Positions 5,408 to 10,643 of a stretch of DNA of 10,643 bases are shown here, piece after piece. The stretch covers positions 1-10,643 of the forward strand of contig JAJYBO010000081.1 in assembly GCA_021778975.1 (NCBI GenBank), read 5' to 3'. Source of the stretch: Deltaproteobacteria bacterium. Its GTDB lineage: Bacteria > Desulfobacterota > Desulfobacteria > Desulfobacterales > Desulfatirhabdiaceae. Both the position numbers and the translations under genes were made by a program. Every line of letters starts with the position of its first letter. The stretch's first letter is position 1. The notes beneath the pieces were generated by a model that was not told the origin of the DNA, did no database searches, and saw only the letters and a list, made by a program, of their open reading frames with translations.

Positions 5408-6757
5408 ATGAAGAGAGTTTCCGGATTTTCCGGATGGGGAAACATATCGTTGTTGCTGTATATCGCAGTGCTTTTTATTGTGGGAGCGTGGTATGGAGTT
5501 GCCTGCGCCGCAGGTCCGTACGATTATGTTGATATCAACAATCCATCGCTAAAAAAAGTGCCGATCGCCATACCATTTTTCAAACCCGTGACCGGTAGCG
5601 CCACAGAGTCCGATGTTTCCCGAAATGGCGCCAACATGCTGTCAGAAGCCCTTGCGTTTACGAGTTATTTCAATATACTGGACAGAGGGTCTTTTCTGGT
5701 GGATGCTCAGAAGGCAGACCCCGCGACACCCGCTTTCAAGGCATGGACGACGGTGGGCGCCGAACTTCTGGTAACCGGCGCCGCGGCGGTCAATGGCAAT
5801 CAACTCGAACTGGATTTGCGATTGTTCGATACCTTCAACGAGCGTCAGTTGCTCGGCAGAAAATACACCGGTCATGTCAGCGATCTTCGCAGCATGGTTC
5901 TCCGGTTTTGTAATGAAATCATGGGGCTTTTGACGGGCAGTACAGGGCTTTTTGGAAGCAAGATAGCCTTCATTTCGTCGGGTTCCGGCTCTAAAGAGGT
6001 TTATGTCTGTGACTTCGATGGACATAATCCTGTGCAAATCACTCACAATCGAAGTATCAATTTGACGCCTGCCCTGTCTTCGGACGGCAAGTGGGTGGCT
6101 TATACGTCTTATGCCAAAGGAAAACCGGAACTTTTTATAGAAAATGTTGCGGACAAACGGGTTACTGTGGTGGACAAGAGAGGTATGGGAATATCCCCGG
6201 GGTGGGTCCCCGGTAAATTTGAACTGGGGGCCTCGCTCTCCTTTTCCGGAGATCCCGAAATTTATTTATTGACCGGAAACGGAAAAGTTATTAATAGATT
6301 GACCAATAGTCCTGGAATTGATATATCCCCAGCATTTTCTCCAGATGGCAGAAGAATGGCGTTTGTTTCCCGAAGAGGCGGCACGCCGCAGGTGTATATT
6401 CAAGATATGAATTCCGGATCTGCAACGCGGCTTACGTTTCAAGGAAACAACAACACCCAGCCGGAATGGTCTCCCAAAGGGGATAAAATTGTTTATACAA
6501 CGCTTCAAAAAGGCGGCTTCTTCAATATTTGCGTGATTGGGGCCGATGGACAGGGGCTTGTTCAGCTTACCCACGCCCAGGGCGACAACGAATCGCCGAC
6601 TTGGTCGCCGGATAGCGGTATGATAGCGTTTAGTTCCACAAGAGAAGGGTCGTCAAGGATTTATGTTATGACAGCGTATGGGACGGATCAACGAAAGCTT
6701 GTGACGATGCCCGGTACGCAGTCAGAACCCAGATGGTCACCAGGGGTGACAAATTAA
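5408..6757 (+). CDS. tolB: TolB, periplasmic beta-propeller of the Tol-Pal system
   Basis: 449 residues. A long signal peptide has a hydrophobic core at about 14-30 and probable cleavage near ACA-A (about 33-36), placing the protein in the periplasm. An N-terminal alpha/beta domain (about 45-175, with IPFFKPVTGSATESD) is followed by a six-bladed propeller. Propeller repeats are recognised by SSDGKWVAYTS, SPDGRRMAFVS, SPKGDKIVYTT and SPDSGMIAFSS. TolB binds Pal through the propeller and TolA through its mature N-terminus, so switching between them is part of outer-membrane constriction. Length is typical of the family. The start is one base after the tolA stop (TAATATG); GGGG just upstream is a poor ribosome binding site, so coupling to tolA is likely. 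pal follows after 30 bases. Confidence 0.96.
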   Translation: MKRVSGFSGWGNISLLLYIAVLFIVGAWYGVACAAGPYDYVDINNPSLKKVPIAIPFFKPVTGSATESDVSRNGANMLSEALAFTSYFNILDRGSFLVDAQKADPATPAFKAWTTVGAELLVTGAAAVNGNQLELDLRLFDTFNERQLLGRKYTGHVSDLRSMVLRFCNEIMGLLTGSTGLFGSKIAFISSGSGSKEVYVCDFDGHNPVQITHNRSINLTPALSSDGKWVAYTSYAKGKPELFIENVADKRVTVVDKRGMGISPGWVPGKFELGASLSFSGDPEIYLLTGNGKVINRLTNSPGIDISPAFSPDGRRMAFVSRRGGTPQVYIQDMNSGSATRLTFQGNNNTQPEWSPKGDKIVYTTLQKGGFFNICVIGADGQGLVQLTHAQGDNESPTWSPDSGMIAFSSTREGSSRIYVMTAYGTDQRKLVTMPGTQSEPRWSPGVTN

Positions 6758-6787
6758 TCATTTTTTCAAGAAGAAGGAGGAAAAGGT

Positions 6788-7312
6788 ATGAAGAAGTTAC
6801 GGGTATTGTTGGCGGTTTTGGTTGTGCCAGGCCTGATGCTGACGGCATCATGCGCCAAAAAGGTCGTGAAGCCGGAAGCGGCGGTGTCCAAGTCCGATAC
6901 CACAGCTCAGAGAGTGGTACCCCCCCCACCGGCGCCAGTGGACAATTCTGCTCAGGTCGCTGCACTGGCGGCGCGTCAGAAATTTCAGGCCGAAGATGTC
7001 CGTTTTGCATTTGACAGCGCGGTGCTGGATATGACTGCTCAGTCAATTCTGAAAGACAAGGCGGCGTGGTTGAAGGCCAATACAGGCGCCAACATCGTGA
7101 TCGAAGGCAATTGCGATGAACGTGGTACTGTAGCATACAACCTTGCACTGGGTGAAAGACGTGCGGCAAGCGCCAAAACATTCCTCACCAATATGGGTGT
7201 TGCGCCGGCGAGAATGGCCACCATCAGCTACGGAAAAGAAAAACCGCTGGATCCAGGTCACAATGAACAAGCCTGGGCAAAAAACAGAAGAGATCATTTT
7301 GTTATCAAGTAA
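6788..7312 (+). CDS. pal: Pal, peptidoglycan-associated lipoprotein
   Basis: 174 residues. The lipoprotein signal ends in LTASC with lipidated Cys22; the -3 residue is Thr rather than the favoured Leu, an acceptable variant. A disordered Pro-rich linker (about 28-58) precedes an OmpA-like peptidoglycan-binding domain (about 65-174). That domain is marked by FAFDSAVLD and by NCDERGTVAYNLALGERRA, which carries the Asp and Arg that bind diaminopimelate in this family. Pal sits in the outer membrane, binds peptidoglycan and is released from TolB by TolA. A strong ribosome binding site (GGAGG, 6776-6780, 7-base spacing) suggests higher translation than the rest of the operon, fitting Pal's known abundance. 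A terminator follows the stop by 26 bases, making pal the last gene of the main tol transcript. Confidence 0.97.
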   Translation: MKKLRVLLAVLVVPGLMLTASCAKKVVKPEAAVSKSDTTAQRVVPPPPAPVDNSAQVAALAARQKFQAEDVRFAFDSAVLDMTAQSILKDKAAWLKANTGANIVIEGNCDERGTVAYNLALGERRAASAKTFLTNMGVAPARMATISYGKEKPLDPGHNEQAWAKNRRDHFVIK

Positions 7313-7338
7313 CTTATATTGATACATTGATTGGTTTT

Positions 7339-7387
7339 AAAATGGCAGGTTAGCACATCACAGGCTGTGTGGCCTGCCATTTTTTTT
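7339..7387 (+). terminator. Rho-independent terminator after pal
   Basis: AAAATGGCAGG (7339-7349) pairs perfectly with CCTGCCATTTT (7373-7383), and eight T's run from 7380 to 7387. The 23-base loop can form an inner CACAG/CTGTG pairing. The A-run on the left makes it partly bidirectional in form. It separates pal from cpoB, so cpoB-ruvCAB depends on read-through or on a promoter in 7388-7464 that I could not identify. Confidence 0.85.
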
Positions 7388-7406
7388 GTGAAGGTGTTTT
7401 CTTCAT

Positions 7407-7418
7407 CGGGATATCCCG
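7407..7418. promoter_or_regulatory. Perfect 12-bp palindrome upstream of cpoB
   Basis: CGGGATATCCCG is a perfect palindrome between the pal terminator and the cpoB start. It could be a repressor site for a promoter serving cpoB-ruvCAB, but no -35/-10 pair of reasonable quality is visible nearby, and a palindrome of this length can be accidental. Confidence 0.25.
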
Positions 7419-7464
7419 GGTTGAAATGTGTCTGTACTCTTTCTTTGACGGTGAAAGAATTATC

Positions 7465-8340
7465 ATGAAATCCAGAATGTGGTTTTCGATAATATGTGTT
7501 TTCGCCCTTCTGGGGGCTGCCGGATGTGCTACCAATCAGGATATGGCCAGAATTAACGACCGATTGGCGAGCCTTGAACGTCGCGGATATGATACCGAAC
7601 GATCTCGTGATCAACGGATAGAAGATTTCCGGAAAAGTCAGGTCGAGAAAGAGCGGCAACTCAGAAGCGAATATGCAGAGATTTATGCCAAGATAGACGG
7701 GCTGCAGGATCAGATTCAGACGCTCAACGGGAAGATCGAAGAAAAACAGCATGCAATGGGGCAGGGTATGCCTGCCGGAGCGAGTGGTGATTTGGATTCA
7801 CGGATTACGGCGCTCGATCAATCTGTGTCTGCTTTAAAAGATCGGGTAACACGAATCGAAGAATATTTGGCGATGGATGGAAGCGCTAAAAAAGCGCCCC
7901 CTGCCGTCAAGCCGGGTTCTGAACAATCGGCGGTTCCGAATAAAGCAGAACCTCCGGCGCCGAAAGTGCTTTCCGAAAATGAGCTTTATGCCAAATCCAA
8001 ACAGGAATTCGATCAGGGGGATCTGGAAAATGCCCGTACAGGCTTTCAGGATTTTCTGAAGCGCTTTCCCAAATCAAGTATTGCAGACAGCGCGCAGTTC
8101 TGGATAGGAGAGATTTATTTTCGCCAGAAATGGTATGAAAAGGCGATTCTCGAATATCAAAAGGTGATAGAGCATTATCCCAAGGGAAACAAGGTTCAGG
8201 CGGCTCTGCTGAAACAGGGGCTTTCGTTTTATAATCTTGGCGATAAAGCCAATGCGCGTCTGGTGTTGAAGGAACTGGTCAGTAAATATCCTTCCAGCAG
8301 CGAAGCCAGGATAGCCAAACATAAGCTCGAAGGATCCTGA
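7465..8340 (+). CDS. cpoB: CpoB (YbgF), Tol-Pal-associated coiled-coil/TPR protein
   Basis: 291 residues from the ATG at 7465. In E. coli, CpoB links Tol-Pal to PBP1B and coordinates peptidoglycan synthesis with outer-membrane constriction. The signal peptide (MKSRMWF then a hydrophobic core) ends in AAGC with Cys21, so this version may be lipidated rather than soluble; Ala at -3 makes the lipobox only fair. Residues about 25-130 are charged heptad-like coiled coil, the trimerising part in E. coli. A Pro/Ala linker follows, then about three TPR units from 172 to the end, including GDLENARTGFQDFLKRFPKS, KWYEKAILEYQKVIEHYPKG and GDKANARLVLKELVSKYPSS. An upstream in-frame GTG (7369) is rejected because it lies inside the terminator and would bury the signal peptide. 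The ribosome binding site is weak. Confidence 0.93.
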   Translation: MKSRMWFSIICVFALLGAAGCATNQDMARINDRLASLERRGYDTERSRDQRIEDFRKSQVEKERQLRSEYAEIYAKIDGLQDQIQTLNGKIEEKQHAMGQGMPAGASGDLDSRITALDQSVSALKDRVTRIEEYLAMDGSAKKAPPAVKPGSEQSAVPNKAEPPAPKVLSENELYAKSKQEFDQGDLENARTGFQDFLKRFPKSSIADSAQFWIGEIYFRQKWYEKAILEYQKVIEHYPKGNKVQAALLKQGLSFYNLGDKANARLVLKELVSKYPSSSEARIAKHKLEGS

Positions 8341-8411
8341 TGCGAGCAATGGCTTCTGCGTCAGATGGCCGATGGATGGGGGGCGATTGCCGTCCTGGTG
8401 AAACGCCATGA
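8340..8411 (+). CDS. Possible 23-residue coupling ORF between cpoB and ruvC
   Basis: The ATG at 8340-8342 overlaps the cpoB stop (TGATG, 8338-8342). The reading frame stays open for 23 codons and stops at TGA 8409-8411, overlapping the ruvC start (ATGA, 8408-8411). AAGGA (8330-8334) lies five bases upstream. The peptide (MRAMASASDG then RWMGGDCRPGETP) has no recognisable domain. Its position would let ribosomes pass from cpoB to ruvC without release. It may be a real coupling minigene or a chance frame of 67 bases; sequence alone cannot tell. Confidence 0.3.
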   Translation: MRAMASASDGRWMGGDCRPGETP

Positions 8412-8932
8412 AGGTTATCGGCGTTGATCCGGGTCTGGCATCTACCGGAATTGGTGTGGTTACTGGAATGGGGATGCATATTGACCGCTTTTCTTATGGA
8501 AGTATTCAAACCCGGGCGCATACCTGTCTGCCGCATCGCCTCAAGGAAATTCACGAACGTCTGCTTCAGATTCTGACCGATGAGCATCCCGATCTGATGG
8601 TGGTGGAAGATGTGTTTTCCCTGGAAGCGTTTCCGAGTTCCGGCATTGTGTTAGGAAAGGTGGCCGGGGTGGTGCTTCTGGCCGCGGCGACGCAAAACAT
8701 TCCCGCTTGTGAAATCGCCACTCGTGAGGCCAAACAGGTTCTTACCGGAAACGGTAACGCCAGTAAAAAACAGCTCGAAAAGTCCGTTCGGGCTCGTCTG
8801 TCACTGACTCTTCCCATAAAACCGGATCATGCATCAGATGCGCTGGGGCTGGCGATGATCGGTCTGCTGCGTCATGGGGATGTACTCTCTTCGCACGGCA
8901 GTTCCTCCTTTGTTCAAAATGGCTCAAGATGA
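8408..8932 (+). CDS. ruvC: RuvC, Holliday junction resolvase
   Basis: 174 residues. RuvC is a cytosolic dimeric nuclease that cuts Holliday junctions symmetrically when RuvAB is bound. The RNase H-like fold shows the expected acidic residues: D7 in GVDPGLASTG, E67 in VVEDVF and D144 in HASDALGLA. The fourth metal ligand position is His141 rather than the Asp of E. coli, the form I recall from Thermus RuvC, so activity should be intact. The central IVLGKVAGVVLLAAA and the basic SKKQLEKSVRARL stretch match the junction-binding part of the family. The start is fixed by an in-frame TGA just upstream (8399-8401), and GGTG (8397-8400) is a weak ribosome binding site. The stop overlaps the ruvA start (ATGA). 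The C-terminal residues after about 158 are not conserved-looking. Confidence 0.96.
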   Translation: MKVIGVDPGLASTGIGVVTGMGMHIDRFSYGSIQTRAHTCLPHRLKEIHERLLQILTDEHPDLMVVEDVFSLEAFPSSGIVLGKVAGVVLLAAATQNIPACEIATREAKQVLTGNGNASKKQLEKSVRARLSLTLPIKPDHASDALGLAMIGLLRHGDVLSSHGSSSFVQNGSR

Positions 8933-9543
8933 TAGGGTATATCGAAGGTGCGGTGCTTCAGAAACGTGAGGAAAAAATCCTGATTCTGGCCAATCAGATC
9001 GGGTATGAGGTACTGCTTCCGGCCATTGTTTCGGAATCCTTGAAGGATATTGCTGTCGGCAACGCTGTTTCGTTGTTTGTTTATTATTATCAAACCGAAA
9101 AACAGCCTCGACCGGTTTTGATCGGCTTCAATTCCGAGGTTCAGAAGGATTTTTTTCAGCAGTTGATGACCGTTGAAGATATCGGTCCCATGAAAGCGGC
9201 CCGCGCATTGACGATATCGGTGCAGGAAATCGCTCGTGCTATCGAGAACAATGACCTGTCATGTCTTCAGCGACTCACAGGCATTGGCAAACGCACCGCT
9301 CAGAAGATGGTGGCGTCGCTGGCGGGTAAATTGGACAGGTTTATCGTTGAAGATGCATCCGCCCGAAAGTCGGAATATCGGCAGGAAGACATATCGCTGC
9401 CGGTGATAGATGTTTTGGTCGGTCAGTTAGGAATCAAGGCCGCCGAGGCGCGGCGCATGGTTGAAGAAACTCTGGAAGCGAATCCTTCGATTGACACTCC
9501 GGAAACACTTCTTGAAGAGGTGTTTCGTGCAAAACCGAAATAA
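8929..9543 (+). CDS. ruvA: RuvA, Holliday junction-binding subunit
   Basis: 204 residues. RuvA tetramers clamp the four-way junction and load RuvB. The N-terminal OB fold starts with the typical MIGYIEG and runs to about 64. Two helix-hairpin-helix motifs follow: LMTVEDIGPMKAARAL at about 79-94 and LQRLTGIGKRTAQKMV at about 113-128. After a flexible linker, the small C-terminal domain (about 157-204, with LPVIDVLVGQLGIKAAEARRMV) is the part that contacts RuvB. Length and domain order are standard. The start overlaps the ruvC stop by four bases; no good ribosome binding site is visible, so translation is probably coupled. ruvB follows after eight bases. Confidence 0.97.
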   Translation: MIGYIEGAVLQKREEKILILANQIGYEVLLPAIVSESLKDIAVGNAVSLFVYYYQTEKQPRPVLIGFNSEVQKDFFQQLMTVEDIGPMKAARALTISVQEIARAIENNDLSCLQRLTGIGKRTAQKMVASLAGKLDRFIVEDASARKSEYRQEDISLPVIDVLVGQLGIKAAEARRMVEETLEANPSIDTPETLLEEVFRAKPK

Positions 9544-9551
9544 CGATCTCG

Positions 9552-10592
9552 ATGACAAACGATAAACGAAAGTCTTCTCTGACGGTTCACGGGGTCGTCG
9601 AAGGCGCATGTCAGCCCGCGGATGTGCAGCCGGAGATGTTGTCCTTGCGTCCGGAGCATCTATCGGAATATGTGGGGCAGGCTGAAGTGGTCGAGACTCT
9701 CAAGATCGCCATCGAAGCCGCCCGAATGCGGCGGGAGCCACTGGATCATGTGCTGTTTCACGGCCCGCCGGGGCTGGGGAAAACCACGCTGGCGCATATC
9801 ATCGCCAATGAGATGGGCGGAAGTCTTACCGTTACGTCCGGGCCGGCGCTTGAAAAAGGGGGCGATCTCATCGGCATTCTGACCCATCTGTCTCGAGGTG
9901 ATGTACTGTTTGTTGATGAGATTCATAGAGTTCCCAAAACCGTTGAAGAATTTCTGTATCCCGCGATGGAAGATTTTGCCGTTGACTTTGTGTTCGACAA
10001 AGGAACCCATGCCAGAAGTCACCGGATTCGGCTGGAGCATTTCACGCTGGTAGGCGCGACAACACGGGTCGGATTGTTGTCCTCTCCCCTGCGGGACCGA
10101 TTTGGAATATTCAGAAGTCTGGATTTTTATCAGGAATCTGAACTGGTGCAGATTTCGCGGCGATCCGCAGCGCTGCTGGAAATGAAGATGGCGCCAGCGG
10201 CGGCGCTGGAACTCTCCCGCCGATCGAGAGGAACGCCGCGTATTGTCAATCGCCTTCTGAAACGGGTGAGAGATTATGCGCAGGTGCGCGCCGATGGCGC
10301 TGTTTCCTGCGATGTCGTCAATGCGGCATTGTTACTGGAAGGTGTTGATGAAAAAGGACTGACCGATCTGGATCGGCGGTACATGAAAACCATTATTGAT
10401 TTTTATGACGGCGGACCCGTCGGCATCGAGGCCATCGCGGCGACGCTCCAGGAAGAAACGGACACCCTGGTGGATGTTGTGGAGCCGTATCTGCTGAAAA
10501 CCGGTATGGTGCTGCGGACGTCATCGGGAAGGCGGGCTGCCAGAAGCGCTTATACGCATCTGGGATACGCGCATCAGAAAAAAGTGATTTGA
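9552..10592 (+). CDS. ruvB: RuvB, Holliday junction branch-migration ATPase
   Basis: 346 residues, an AAA+ motor that pulls DNA through the junction as hexameric rings on RuvA. Seen in order: Walker A GPPGLGKTT (71-79), Walker B VDEIH (121-125), sensor 1 GATTR (168-172), arginine-finger segment LRDRFG (180-185), sensor 2 SRGTPRIVNR (225-234) and the winged-helix domain from about 263 with GGPVGIEAIAATLQEE. The N-terminus is about 10 residues longer than E. coli RuvB. The near-universal RTPRGR of the winged helix reads RTSSGR here, a change in a DNA-facing loop. The gene follows ruvA by eight bases without a clear ribosome binding site. It is the last complete gene of the window. Confidence 0.97.
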   Translation: MTNDKRKSSLTVHGVVEGACQPADVQPEMLSLRPEHLSEYVGQAEVVETLKIAIEAARMRREPLDHVLFHGPPGLGKTTLAHIIANEMGGSLTVTSGPALEKGGDLIGILTHLSRGDVLFVDEIHRVPKTVEEFLYPAMEDFAVDFVFDKGTHARSHRIRLEHFTLVGATTRVGLLSSPLRDRFGIFRSLDFYQESELVQISRRSAALLEMKMAPAAALELSRRSRGTPRIVNRLLKRVRDYAQVRADGAVSCDVVNAALLLEGVDEKGLTDLDRRYMKTIIDFYDGGPVGIEAIAATLQEETDTLVDVVEPYLLKTGMVLRTSSGRRAARSAYTHLGYAHQKKVI

Positions 10593-10609
10593 AAAGGAGC
10601 CGCACATTG

Positions 10610-10643
10610 ATGAAAAAATTTTTTTTATTGATTTTGGTAGCTC
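10610..10643 (+). CDS. N-terminus of an exported protein, cut by window edge
   Basis: AAAAGGAG (10592-10599) lies ten bases before the ATG at 10610, and the 11 visible codons read MKKFFLLILVA, a typical signal-peptide start (two lysines, then a hydrophobic core). The product is probably secreted or membrane-anchored. It starts 17 bases after the ruvB stop on the same strand, so it may be co-transcribed with ruvCAB. Nothing more can be said from 34 bases. Confidence 0.7.
   Translation, partial: MKKFFLLILVA

Noticed and set aside
7369..7464. Upstream GTG extension of cpoB
   Set aside because: The extension begins inside the pal terminator hairpin and would place 32 residues before a good signal peptide; the ATG at 7465 is preferred.

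Overview
The window reads as chromosomal DNA of a Gram-negative bacterium. It has a complete Tol-Pal envelope system, two to three lipoproteins and a RuvCAB resolvasome. The style of TolA, TolB and Pal, the ruvC-ruvA-ruvB order, and two copies of a hairpin repeat that I recall from sulfate-reducing Desulfobacterales genomes point to Desulfobacterota (former Deltaproteobacteria). This taxonomic call is inference, not a search result.

Region by region: (1) 1-1207, minus strand: the N-terminal 402 residues of leucyl aminopeptidase PepA, cut by the left window edge. (2) 1208-3049: an accessory-looking segment. Two same-orientation copies of a ~154-bp hairpin repeat (1275-1429 and 2729-2881) flank two genes. 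One is a plus-strand KptA/Tpt1-like protein that has lost the family's catalytic residues. The other is a minus-strand orphan lipoprotein. Their 3' ends overlap by 13 bp. A strong sigma70-type promoter (2963-2992) closes the segment. (3) 3050-7312: tolQ-tolR-tolA-tolB-pal, tightly packed, encoding the inner-membrane motor, the periplasm-spanning TolA, the TolB propeller and the peptidoglycan-binding Pal lipoprotein. (4) A hairpin plus T-tract terminator (7339-7387) separates pal from cpoB. (5) 7465-10592: cpoB, then ruvC, ruvA and ruvB, linked by short gaps or overlaps. A 23-codon ORF bridges cpoB and ruvC. (6) From 10610 a new CDS with a signal-peptide-like start runs off the right edge.

TolQRA-TolB-Pal uses the proton motive force to constrict the outer membrane at division, and CpoB links this to peptidoglycan synthesis. 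RuvC, RuvA and RuvB migrate and cut Holliday junctions. In pseudomonads ruvCAB lies upstream of ybgC-tolQRAB-pal; here the two blocks are adjacent in the opposite order, with no ybgC between the promoter and tolQ. The core operons look ordinary. The most unusual part is the repeat-flanked pair of the KptA-like pseudoenzyme and the lipoprotein.
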